Positions 44,445-53,150 of a stretch of 64,000 nt of DNA are shown here, in pieces (within the stretch, counting starts at the first letter, position 1; each line of letters opens with the position of its first letter). The notes under the pieces are model-generated. The model made no database searches. It saw nothing but the letters and a program-made list of their open reading frames with translations, and had not been told where the DNA came from. The stretch spans positions 8,747 to 72,746 of the forward strand of contig CAZWYI010000008.1 of the NCBI GenBank assembly GCA_964638155.1. Reading direction: 5' to 3'. The DNA comes from CAYZTD01 sp964638155. Its GTDB lineage: Archaea > Thermoplasmatota > E2 > DHVEG-1. Position numbers and translations under genes: made by a program.

Positions 44445-47400
44445 TTAATATCTTATTTGTAAAATCTTCTGAAATAGCCGTTCTATTATGTTGAATAATC
44501 TTGGACATTTGCTTATTATCTCTAAAAATAGATTTAGGTTTTTATCTTTGTTTTTAGGAATTTCAACTGACAATGTTGTCCACCCTGTTTCTTGTCCGTT
44601 TGAATCTTTTGCTTTTGCTTTAATTGTATATGTATCTCTTTCTGACCATTTATGTTTAAGAGTTATTTGTTCTCCAGAGTCATATGGTCCTTTCCATCCA
44701 CTGTTTGTACCATCTCCCCATTTTACATAGTAATATATATTATCATTTTCAGCATCTGTCGATACTAAGGTATAGCTGTATTTCACATCCTTTTCGCCTG
44801 TTGATGGTCCATTTAGGTTTGGTTTTGTTGGAGGAAAATTTTGTTCAGATATTTCTATGTTTAATGGATCTGACCATTGACTTGTTTTATATCCATTTGT
44901 TGCTCTGACATAAACATTGTAGTTGCCTTCATTTGTCCATTTATGTGTTTTTTCAATTATTTCTCCTGAAATTATCCAATCTGTTTCTTCATCAACTTGT
45001 TTATCTCCATTCCAATCCCAGAAATATTTTAGTTGTTTGTTTGGGCTTGGATCTGATGTTGATGTCCTAAATGTGTAATCTCTGTTTATTACTCCTTGTC
45101 CTGGCCCGCTTATCATTGGTTTTGGTGGATGTAGCATTTCTTTTTTGCCTGCTTCGTACATTTCACAGTTTTGTATGCTACCTGTTTTTTCTTTTTCTAT
45201 TATTATTGCTCCTATTTCATCTCCTGAGATGTCGTATTCCCATGTAGCTTGTGTTATTTTTTTATCTGTCATATGTAATAGCTGTATATCTTCCCATCCT
45301 TGGTTGAATTTTCTTGAATAACATAGGTTTTTTCCATCACTCCATGCAACTACTGGTAATGTAGCTGTTGTTTCTTGGAGCACCCCTGTTCCTCCACTGA
45401 ATAATGCTGTTGAGCTTCCTTGTTTTAGGTTTGAAAATACTGTTTCTGGTCCATCTAGTGTTTTTAGTGTTCCTATTGAATCTTCAAAGAGTACATCAAC
45501 GGTATGATCCTCAGGGTCTTCTTTCATCCATGAAACAGAAGGTGCAGCGTTATTTAGATAGTTAATTGATGGGTATGCATTTCTTCCCCCGTTTGTTATT
45601 TTTATATTATTTGAGGTTGTTGTTAGTTGGTTCATTAGAGTAAAGGTCTTTATGTATACATCATGATCATCTATATCTGGATTATCATTATTGGTTAGTA
45701 ATCCGTTTGCATCTGCTACATATGCACATGCTGCTTCAACTCCATTATATGATAGACTTACTGGTATTGATACAATGTTGTCATTACTAATTACTTGAGG
45801 CATTGTCCATTGGTTTTTATTCCAGAATGATCCATATAAAAACCTGTCATTTACTGTTATTCCACCTTGAGATATATCTGGATTTGTATCACACATCCAT
45901 ACAACTGCTGCTTTGTTATCACTTGCACTTATCACAGGATATGAATCTGTGGAATGATTTGTTGCACCTATTAGATTTGGTTCAGACCAACTACTTCCAT
46001 CCCAGTAACAGTATCCTATTTCACTATTTTTTGCTACTTCTAAAATGGTTTTATCAGCAACTGTACTTTCTAGGCAGTTAAATACACATATTGCATCTCC
46101 ATTATCTAACAAAGCTATTGAAGGGTTTGATTGAGCTAAATTATCATTTGTTACTCTTTTTGGTGTATTCCAACTGTCTGTGTTTTTATTCCATTTTGAA
46201 AACCATATATCTAATCCATCTCCATTTGCTCCCTTGCTTAGATCATCTTGTGTCCATACCATCATTTTTTCCCCATTGCTGTTTCTTGCAATCGATGGAT
46301 GAGACTTTGGAAACGCATCTTCAAGTAAAAGCCCATCTTCATTATTTACCCAGCTCGGGTTTCCATAATTTCTTGGCATGTATTCCCAATTTGAGTTGAT
46401 ACTTGTTGGTGTTTCTGCTTGCATATAATTAGGCCAACTTGCAGACCACCATTCCCATCTTGCATCTATAACAAAAATTAGTTCTGCATATGCTCCAAAA
46501 GAAATTGAAACTTGGAAATCATCATATATACTATCCCCGCTCTCTGGTGCTTTAAACCGCCAATTCCCTGATACATCTGTATATAGACCCGCGCTTGCAG
46601 CACCACATATTCCAACTCCTCCTTTTAACTCGGCTCCAACACCTATTTTCCCATTTACGCTTTTGAAACAATTATTGTTGTATTTATTAGGTGAATTGAG
46701 ATTAAAATCTACACCAGCATTAAAATATAGATTTGCTTCAGCACTAACAGGTACAGGTCCTACTGCTGTAGCAAAATAAAAAGCAGGATATTCATATCTT
46801 CCATTTAGATAAATGCAGAGTTCCCAGTTAAGATTATCTCCTACTTTATCAAAATTATATCTAACACCTGAGGATATCGAAAGCGAATCATATGCATCAA
46901 TATCTACACCTGCACTACCTGTTAGAGTAACTTTATCTTTATTTGGATTGTTTGCATATAGATCAATTTTCATAACCATGTCTTCCCAGTTAAATGTTAG
47001 ATCATAGTCACCGCTGAATTTTTTAAGATTAACCTGACCAGGTACACTACCAACTATACTAATCAAATCCTGGAAATCATTAAATGAAAATTCAGAATGT
47101 AGATGATTTCCATCCCAGTTCTTATCTCCAGCAAGTTTAATAGCTGCTTCTACCCAGACAGGTATATCTTTTATTCTTACAGATACAACATCTGTTTGTG
47201 ATGTTCCCTCTGAATCTGTCACTGTTAATTCTGCAGTATATGTATAAGCTGAACTATATGTATGTTTAGGGTCTTCTTTATCAGAAGTGCTTCCATCACC
47301 AAATTTCCAATGATAAGTATATGGCCCAACTCCTCCTTTTGCTTCACCGTTAAATTTAATCCAATAATCGGTAAATCCTTTGTAGTTACCATGAGCATCA

Positions 47401-48794
47401 GCTTCTAGAACATATACTGTTTTTTCATCACCCCAGTCACTATATGCTCCTTGTTCATCCATAGCTTGTGCTTTAATATTAAAAGAACCTGATGATGACC
47501 ATTTATGGGTTTTAGTTACTGTTTCACCAGAGTTTACAAAATCCGTCCAGGAACTAATATCTCCATCACCCCAATCAAATCGGTATTTTACTCTATCGCC
47601 ATTTGGATCAATTGTTTTTGTACTAAATTCAGTCAAACTGTTAATAGCAATAGACAAGGACCCTGATGGTTTATCTGGTGGATTAGGACATGGTTGTAAT
47701 ACTGCTTGTATCCAACCATCACCATTTATTGTGAAACTAGTTTCAGTTGAATATTCATCATCTATATCTATATTACTGGATACAGTCCATTTTTGAAAAA
47801 CAAGATCATCCGGTACATTAACCTTTATCGGATATTCATGTTGATCGTCTACCCATAGTTTTTCGCCATCATAAAAATCATCTAATAAATAATGTATAGT
47901 TGTTGCATCTTCAGGGCTTGTCTTTATTTCTAATTCATCTCTTTTGATGTTTATTATATGTATTTGTTGATCTTCTGAGTCACTAACAATTAAATAATTT
48001 GGCCCAATGCATGCTAATCCACAATCTCCTGATTGTGGTATATGGCCATTTACTAATCTTGGATTGTCTCTTGAATAATCTAGTGATATTGGTGATACTA
48101 ATATACCGTTGTCCCATATGTAATTTGTATCCCAAGCAAGTCCCATATGATAATATGGAAGAGTAGAATTTGTTTTGATAGATTTTTTTACTTTGCCTGT
48201 GTCTAAATCTAAAAATAGATAATATCCATTTCCATTTTTTCTGCAACCATAAATTAAATGTTGGTAATCTGTTGTTAAACCTCCACATATAGTATCTTCA
48301 CTTCTATCAAAACTCTTAATATTATCTCCAGTATTACTATTAATTACATATATTTTTTTTGTTCCATAATCAGATATATAAAGCCGTTTTTCCATGCTGT
48401 GAAATGCAACACCTATTGGTTCAATACCTGGTAGATCATAACTTTTTATGACTCTCCCTGAGAAAGGATCAACTGCTGTGATTTTATTGTCTTGTTTATC
48501 AGCAATCCAAAGAAATTCAGGGAAAAAAACATCAAATCCTATCCCTGAGGGCTCAGGACCAGGTGAATTGTAACTTATTTCAATTTCACCATATTCACTA
48601 TCATCATTATTTGTGTTTACAATTGACGATATTGCTTTTTGTATTTCTTCATCTGTTATATGATTTGTTATTTTGTTATCTTCCAGTTTTTTTTCATTAA
48701 CATTTTTTGCTATATTTTTAGCAAATGATGCATTTAGAATTGTTACTAGCATCAATAATATTATAAACATAGAAATTATTTTTTTCTTTACCAT
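44445..48794 (-). CDS. giant secreted protein: beta-propeller, PKD domains and sialidase-like repeats
   Basis: 1449 residues. Signal peptide (1-25), N-terminal YVTN/NHL-type propeller segment (FLWIADKQDNKITAVDPFSG; RLYISDYGTKKIYVINS), a Thr/Asp-rich domain, then two PKD domains (YRFDWGDGDISSW; YHWKFGDGSTSDKEDPKHTY). A large beta-barrel-like central domain (about 590-830) follows, then repeated BNR-like strands (HPSIARNSNGEKMMVWTQDD and similar), and two more PKD-like domains (FWDWNGDKQVDEETDW; YYVKWGDGTNSGWKGPYDSG). It ends with an amphipathic helix (FLEIISKCPRLFNIIERLF). Likely an S-layer-associated or adhesion protein; substrate unknown. Confidence 0.72.
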   Translation of the reverse strand: MVKKKIISMFIILLMLVTILNASFAKNIAKNVNEKKLEDNKITNHITDEEIQKAISSIVNTNNDDSEYGEIEISYNSPGPEPSGIGFDVFFPEFLWIADKQDNKITAVDPFSGRVIKSYDLPGIEPIGVAFHSMEKRLYISDYGTKKIYVINSNTGDNIKSFDRSEDTICGGLTTDYQHLIYGCRKNGNGYYLFLDLDTGKVKKSIKTNSTLPYYHMGLAWDTNYIWDNGILVSPISLDYSRDNPRLVNGHIPQSGDCGLACIGPNYLIVSDSEDQQIHIINIKRDELEIKTSPEDATTIHYLLDDFYDGEKLWVDDQHEYPIKVNVPDDLVFQKWTVSSNIDIDDEYSTETSFTINGDGWIQAVLQPCPNPPDKPSGSLSIAINSLTEFSTKTIDPNGDRVKYRFDWGDGDISSWTDFVNSGETVTKTHKWSSSGSFNIKAQAMDEQGAYSDWGDEKTVYVLEADAHGNYKGFTDYWIKFNGEAKGGVGPYTYHWKFGDGSTSDKEDPKHTYSSAYTYTAELTVTDSEGTSQTDVVSVRIKDIPVWVEAAIKLAGDKNWDGNHLHSEFSFNDFQDLISIVGSVPGQVNLKKFSGDYDLTFNWEDMVMKIDLYANNPNKDKVTLTGSAGVDIDAYDSLSISSGVRYNFDKVGDNLNWELCIYLNGRYEYPAFYFATAVGPVPVSAEANLYFNAGVDFNLNSPNKYNNNCFKSVNGKIGVGAELKGGVGICGAASAGLYTDVSGNWRFKAPESGDSIYDDFQVSISFGAYAELIFVIDARWEWWSASWPNYMQAETPTSINSNWEYMPRNYGNPSWVNNEDGLLLEDAFPKSHPSIARNSNGEKMMVWTQDDLSKGANGDGLDIWFSKWNKNTDSWNTPKRVTNDNLAQSNPSIALLDNGDAICVFNCLESTVADKTILEVAKNSEIGYCYWDGSSWSEPNLIGATNHSTDSYPVISASDNKAAVVWMCDTNPDISQGGITVNDRFLYGSFWNKNQWTMPQVISNDNIVSIPVSLSYNGVEAACAYVADANGLLTNNDNPDIDDHDVYIKTFTLMNQLTTTSNNIKITNGGRNAYPSINYLNNAAPSVSWMKEDPEDHTVDVLFEDSIGTLKTLDGPETVFSNLKQGSSTALFSGGTGVLQETTATLPVVAWSDGKNLCYSRKFNQGWEDIQLLHMTDKKITQATWEYDISGDEIGAIIIEKEKTGSIQNCEMYEAGKKEMLHPPKPMISGPGQGVINRDYTFRTSTSDPSPNKQLKYFWDWNGDKQVDEETDWIISGEIIEKTHKWTNEGNYNVYVRATNGYKTSQWSDPLNIEISEQNFPPTKPNLNGPSTGEKDVKYSYTLVSTDAENDNIYYYVKWGDGTNSGWKGPYDSGEQITLKHKWSERDTYTIKAKAKDSNGQETGWTTLSVEIPKNKDKNLNLFLEIISKCPRLFNIIERLFQKILQIRY

Positions 48795-48936
48795 TTTTTC
48801 CTACTCCAAAAATTACCTATGAAACATTATTTTGATTTTGCCTTAATAAAATTATGTTTTTATGTTAAAATACTAACCAATAATATGTTTCATATTCAAA
48901 CAAAACGTTATTTATGTAACAATATTCCTTAATTGG

Positions 48937-49086
48937 TTATTTATTAAATTCTAATGCATGTATTGCACTAAACATAGCTGGTTCATAAAGTTCTTTTTTC
49001 AGACTGATTTTTGCTGATTCTAAATAGTTCAAACTTAAATTTTAATAATCTTGTATCTTATCAATTGATCTTTTATCCTGCCTCAT
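48937..49086 (-). pseudogene. decayed HEPN toxin gene of an MNT-HEPN module
   Basis: The frame starts at ATG 49086, which overlaps the stop of the HTH-MNT gene (ATGA). It reads MRQDKRSIDKIQDY, a TAA nonsense codon at codon 15, then continues in the same frame as NLSLNYLESAKISLKKEL and YEPAMFSAIHALEFNK before TAA at 48937. The pattern YLESAKISL..ELYEPAMFSAIHALE is the helical core of HEPN proteins, but the second half of the domain is missing and no continuation appears downstream. So the toxin partner is broken by one nonsense codon and truncated. Confidence 0.6.
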
Positions 49087-49715
49087 TGATTACCCTTCTC
49101 ATATAATATAACACCGTTTTCTTTTATTTGTTTTTGTAAGGATTTATCCATATTTTCATATTCTTTCATATTTTTGAAGAGTGGTTTTCCCTGATGATTG
49201 CATTTATTTGAAGCTGCAGCAATTAAATCCCGGATTTCGTTTTTTTGTTTTTTTGACCAAGATTCTTTTAAAAATAATAAATCGATATCAGATTTTCTAT
49301 GGGCCGCTCCTTGAGCAACAGATCCATATAATATTATCATATAGTTTTCAAAATCTACATTTTTTATTTCTTTAAGATAGTTTTTTACTTCTTTCCGGAA
49401 TTCTTTTTGTTCAATATATCCAATATACAAATTGTTAGCATCTATTGGTTCATCTGCCTTGAAACCTATTATTGATTTATTTATTGTATCTATTGAAAAA
49501 ACTATTTGGAATTCTTGTAAACTATATCTTATTGTTCTTCCAACAGAATTTCGTTCATAGGTTCCTTTTATTATGTTTTGCTCTTCTAGTTTTTTTAAAT
49601 GTTTAGATATTGCTGGTTTGCTAATTCCGATCACTGCAGATATTTCGGGGAGTGTTTTATCATTCTGAACTAGTAGTTCTATAATTCGTTTTTCGTATTT
49701 ATTTAGCAATTCCAT
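49083..49715 (-). CDS. winged-helix regulator fused to minimal nucleotidyltransferase (MNT antitoxin-like)
   Basis: 210 residues. N-terminal winged helix (KYEKRIIELLVQNDKTLPEI, then SKPAISKHLKKLEEQNII) is an ArsR/MarR-type DNA-binding domain. The C-terminal half has the MNT signature ILYGSVAQGAAHRKSDIDLLFL (GS...G.....SDID), as in antitoxins that AMPylate HEPN toxins. The stop overlaps a decayed HEPN frame. An AT palindrome lies just upstream of the start, suggesting autoregulation. Located at the right end of the proposed island. Confidence 0.8.
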   Translation of the reverse strand: MELLNKYEKRIIELLVQNDKTLPEISAVIGISKPAISKHLKKLEEQNIIKGTYERNSVGRTIRYSLQEFQIVFSIDTINKSIIGFKADEPIDANNLYIGYIEQKEFRKEVKNYLKEIKNVDFENYMIILYGSVAQGAAHRKSDIDLLFLKESWSKKQKNEIRDLIAAASNKCNHQGKPLFKNMKEYENMDKSLQKQIKENGVILYEKGNQ

Positions 49716-49727
49716 TTTACCAACATA

Positions 49728-49747
49728 TTAACTAATTAATTAATAAG
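49728..49747. promoter_or_regulatory. imperfect palindrome at the HTH-MNT promoter
   Basis: TTAACTAATTAATTAATAAG is centred on TTAATTAA, about 25 bases before the ATG at 49715. It overlaps the expected TATA position, so a bound winged-helix dimer would block the promoter. AT-rich palindromes arise easily by chance in this genome, so support is moderate. Confidence 0.4.
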
Positions 49748-49788
49748 CTTTTTTGTTAGTTATGTCAAAAGATAATCTGCTATATGTT

Positions 49789-49875
49789 GTTCCAAATAGA
49801 TAGCTTCATACAAACAAAAAATTGATGTTTTGAATGCATTTCTCCTTTTGAACATGATTAAACTGCCAGGTCCGT
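49789..49875 (+). repeat. att-like degenerate repeat, copy B
   Basis: About 87 bases starting GTTCCAAATAGATAGCTTCA, containing TTTTGAATGCAT and CTCCTTTTGA, ending CCAGGTCCGT. With flanking bases it shares GCCAGGTCCGTA (49865-49876) with the tRNA-Arg 3' end, the longest of the matches. Candidate right attachment site of an 8.6-kb island. Confidence 0.7.
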
Positions 49876-49943
49876 ATTTTTTTCTGTATGCAAAATCATG
49901 ATGTTTAATATTATCAAAAGAAATTGTATCTGATTTTTAATTT

Positions 49944-50033
49944 TACTACAAAAGATAAATTCATAAAAGTAAAAAATACATGTTCTGAATGCATGCTTTC
50001 CCCTATAAACCAAGTATAACTAAACAGCTCCTT
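49944..50033 (+). repeat. att-like degenerate repeat, copy C
   Basis: Most diverged copy: TTCATAAAAGTAAAAAAT and TTCTGAATGCATG are retained, while the 3' end reads CAGCTCCTTA instead of CCAGGTCCGT. It ends 7 bases before the stop codon of the minus-strand papain-like protease gene. Confidence 0.5.
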
Positions 50034-50040
50034 AAATTAT

Positions 50041-53028
50041 TTATTGATTCCTTTTTCTTCTATAGAAAATCAGTCCAATAAATACAGAGAAAAATACTGC
50101 AATAACTCCAAAACCAGGTGTATCACTTAACTCATCTGAAGAAGTATTATCCTGATTTTGATCATCAGATTCATCACTAGTTGAAAATGACCCTGTTGCT
50201 GAACTTGTGGCCCATTCATCAGGAGTAACAACCATTTTTTCATTCGCATCCATTGAAAAATCACCCTTTGATTCAGGAATATACTCTATTTGAGGATTAT
50301 TATCAAGTGATTCTGTGCTCTTTGTTATTGCTGTAAATGTAAACGGGGAATCAAAAGTTTCTACAACGAGATCATCATAATCTTCAGAAACATAAAGCTC
50401 TATTTCTGCTCCTTCATCATTCTGACCACTTGTAAAAATATATTCCCTGCCTACAAATGGTGAATTATAGAATTCTTTTACAAAATGGATAGAATACTCC
50501 AGTATATCACCTTCACTGACTTTTGTTACATTTCCTCGTTTAAATCTAACCGAGTGATCAGTAGCCACATCCGATGTTGAAAGTGGTGTAAAGGTTATCT
50601 GATCGGCAGTATCTTTTGTGGTGGTCACATTCTCAAAACTATAAAATGAGGTATTGTGCCAAAGCATCAATGAATAAACGCCTGAATCACTTTCAGATTC
50701 AACAGTACTTTCTGTGTGAATTGTTAAAGAAACATTACTTGGTAGCATGAACATATCAACGGTTCCATCAGCTCCATTTGATTCGAAAATTGGTGCTGAA
50801 TAGGGTATTTCAGAGATAATTTCTCCGTTCACATATCCTGTTTTTCTTCCAGATGAACCCTCAGCATAAAATGATGCATCACCTGAGCCATACATTAGTG
50901 TCTGCATTGGATCAGGTAGTTTTTGATCCGTGATACCTACAGTTGTTGGAGTTGTGCCAATGTAATTTATAGAACTAGGGTTACCTATAACTGTTTCATA
51001 TGGTGTGTAATAAATATTTTCATTCCATGTAGAAGTACTGTTCCATTCATAGGACCACCAGCCATCCCTAGACCATCCATCCTCTCCAAAAACAATGAAG
51101 GGGTATTGATTAAAATTCGTAAAATCTGTTGAATCATGAGTGCTAACATATGCATGGTTTGGATCATAGATAAAGACATTATAACTATCGCCTCCAAGAG
51201 GAACTACTCTCCAAGGCACAACCGCATGACCTTTGCTTCCTTCAAAAATTGAGATAATCCCCGGTGTTCCTGCATTGAGGTCATCGATGATATCATCAAG
51301 GATGTCATCAATAAATGGATGTAGTCCCGATCCAGATCGTTCAGGTTGAAGTAGATATTGAGCGGATTTCAAGAGAAGTCGATGGAAACTGTATTGTCCT
51401 GCTTGCCGGGCGTAATAATAAGGCCAGGTATTATTCCAATTCTCCCTCTCAAGATCATCGATGCTAACAGCAGTTGGTTGAATTAAATTCGCATAAAGAC
51501 CTGATGACCCATCAGCTAGTTCAAGAGATAACGCACACATACCATAACATTGACCTCTACGCCCTCCTTCTCTCACCTTATTCTGAAACAGGTAATCGGC
51601 ATGAGGTTTTCTCCAACCATGTTCCTCGTTCCACCATATCTCATCACCAAAGATAGATTCCATCATACTCCAACTCCAAGTATGATTCTCATCACATCCC
51701 CAATTTGCAAAAGGAAGACCCCAATACCATTGCCATGGTGCACCAATTTCGATATTTTCTCCTTCTACTCTTGTGGATCGGTCTTCTGTATCATATGCCC
51801 TTACTGAATATCGTAATGTGCAAGGAGCAGAGCAATCATCAAGGATGTCAACACCGTTGTATACTGTGATCGATCGTTCAACATCTGTTTGTGGCGGATC
51901 AATCGTGAAATCAACGGGCATTCCATCAACAGTGATCGTCATGAAATCAATTCCATCTGGATCAGTTGCTGTTGCCGTGACATCTATTCGCTGTCCATCC
52001 ATTGGAAGCAAACTATGTTTTGCTGGTATAGCATTATCCTCTTCGAATTCAATATCAATAGTTACAACAGGATCACTTCCTGTTCCTTGTACCTCGATAT
52101 CGAAAGTTTCCCCTACAGGGGCTTCGCTTCCTTGATCATCAGCAAAAATGCTGAAGGTATACGTTCCGGTGGTTAGAACCTCAGAATAGTTACAGGATAA
52201 TGTTGTTTGGGTTCCTTCGGCCTCACAATATTCAACTTCATCTCCGCCTTTTTTAATAGAAATATATTGCATGGCAACATCATCTGTTGCAGTTACTGAG
52301 ATTATTACGGTATCACCTGATTGTGGATTTTCAGGATTGACCGTATATTCTATCTCGCAAGGTGTTGTATCCTCCGTTGGTTCTTCAGGAGGATCTGGTT
52401 CTTCTCCAGTTGAAGTTTCATAAGTTATCTGTAACCGAGGCCTGTAAGCCGCATCATTATCACTGTAAAATACATAAGAGAAGAATTGATCATATTGCTC
52501 ATTAACAAACAAAACTCCATAATTTTGACTTGGAGTATCAACCCAATCTTCAACTAACGTTAATGCATTAAAATCATACGGACCATCTGTTCCCACATTC
52601 TTTTGATCAATTGTTGAAGAGACAGAAGGCTTGTTATTCCAATTTAACGTATCCTCATTCCAAGATGTTGTTGCCTTTCTCATCTCTGTTAATGCATTAT
52701 CCGAACCATATTCTGAACACCATAAACGAATTTTTGCACTTTTAATAACTGCATCAGACGGAAGATCAATGTTATTGAACTTTACATAGAACTGATAATC
52801 ATTATTGAACTCGTCTTGCCCAAGTATCAGATTATATTTATCCATGCCTGTGTTGTAATTCATTGATGGTAATCCTCGATAGACATAACTTGATTCATCG
52901 GAGTAAAAATATGCAGTATACGTCACTGGTTCCGATGGCGGAGCTGATTTTACAGATATACTGAAAACAGGTATTATCATAACAATTGTTAATATAAAGC
53001 AGATTATTTTAGGCACATAGTTCTTCAT
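50041..53028 (-). CDS. secreted papain-like cysteine protease with DNRLRE and Ig-like domains, PGF-CTERM anchor
   Basis: About 995 residues. ATG 53028 follows GGGAGG; an in-frame ATG 17 codons upstream is less likely. A signal peptide precedes a DNRLRE-type carbohydrate-binding/adhesion domain (about 35-195, with RLWCSEYGSDNALTEMRKAT and LTLVEDWV), then two Ig-like domains (about 220-420). The catalytic part has GQCYGMCALS (Cys494), GSKGHAVVPW (His601) and IYDPNHA (Asp/Asn), the papain order. The C-terminus has an Asp/Ser linker, DTPGFGVI, a span and RRKRNQ, a PGF-CTERM/archaeosortase-type signal. Base composition is visibly more GC-rich than flanking genes, hinting at transfer. Confidence 0.75.
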   Translation of the reverse strand: MKNYVPKIICFILTIVMIIPVFSISVKSAPPSEPVTYTAYFYSDESSYVYRGLPSMNYNTGMDKYNLILGQDEFNNDYQFYVKFNNIDLPSDAVIKSAKIRLWCSEYGSDNALTEMRKATTSWNEDTLNWNNKPSVSSTIDQKNVGTDGPYDFNALTLVEDWVDTPSQNYGVLFVNEQYDQFFSYVFYSDNDAAYRPRLQITYETSTGEEPDPPEEPTEDTTPCEIEYTVNPENPQSGDTVIISVTATDDVAMQYISIKKGGDEVEYCEAEGTQTTLSCNYSEVLTTGTYTFSIFADDQGSEAPVGETFDIEVQGTGSDPVVTIDIEFEEDNAIPAKHSLLPMDGQRIDVTATATDPDGIDFMTITVDGMPVDFTIDPPQTDVERSITVYNGVDILDDCSAPCTLRYSVRAYDTEDRSTRVEGENIEIGAPWQWYWGLPFANWGCDENHTWSWSMMESIFGDEIWWNEEHGWRKPHADYLFQNKVREGGRRGQCYGMCALSLELADGSSGLYANLIQPTAVSIDDLERENWNNTWPYYYARQAGQYSFHRLLLKSAQYLLQPERSGSGLHPFIDDILDDIIDDLNAGTPGIISIFEGSKGHAVVPWRVVPLGGDSYNVFIYDPNHAYVSTHDSTDFTNFNQYPFIVFGEDGWSRDGWWSYEWNSTSTWNENIYYTPYETVIGNPSSINYIGTTPTTVGITDQKLPDPMQTLMYGSGDASFYAEGSSGRKTGYVNGEIISEIPYSAPIFESNGADGTVDMFMLPSNVSLTIHTESTVESESDSGVYSLMLWHNTSFYSFENVTTTKDTADQITFTPLSTSDVATDHSVRFKRGNVTKVSEGDILEYSIHFVKEFYNSPFVGREYIFTSGQNDEGAEIELYVSEDYDDLVVETFDSPFTFTAITKSTESLDNNPQIEYIPESKGDFSMDANEKMVVTPDEWATSSATGSFSTSDESDDQNQDNTSSDELSDTPGFGVIAVFFSVFIGLIFYRRKRNQ

Positions 53029-53150
53029 TTTTTTAACCTCCCGATAAAATATTTTATTCTCCGTGGTGTAAATTAACAAGTATTATTAACGGTTTCTTTT
53101 TATTTTGCATACATAGTAATGTTTTAAAACAAGATAATTGGTCTTTATTT

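Larger units (their letters stand above)
49716..50040. other. noncoding gap with repeats B and C
   Basis: A 325-base gap between the HTH-MNT gene and the 3' end of the papain-like protease gene. It contains the AT palindrome, att-like copies B and C in tandem, and AT-rich spacers; no other gene is seen. Confidence 0.6.

Noticed and set aside
45803..46399. Leu/His-rich plus-strand frames inside the 1449-residue gene
   Set aside because: Antisense shadows of a continuous long coding frame with clear domains.
49865..49876. Second tRNA-Arg gene or tRNA fragment gene
   Set aside because: Only the last 12 bases match; no cloverleaf can be formed around it, so it is treated as an att-like site.
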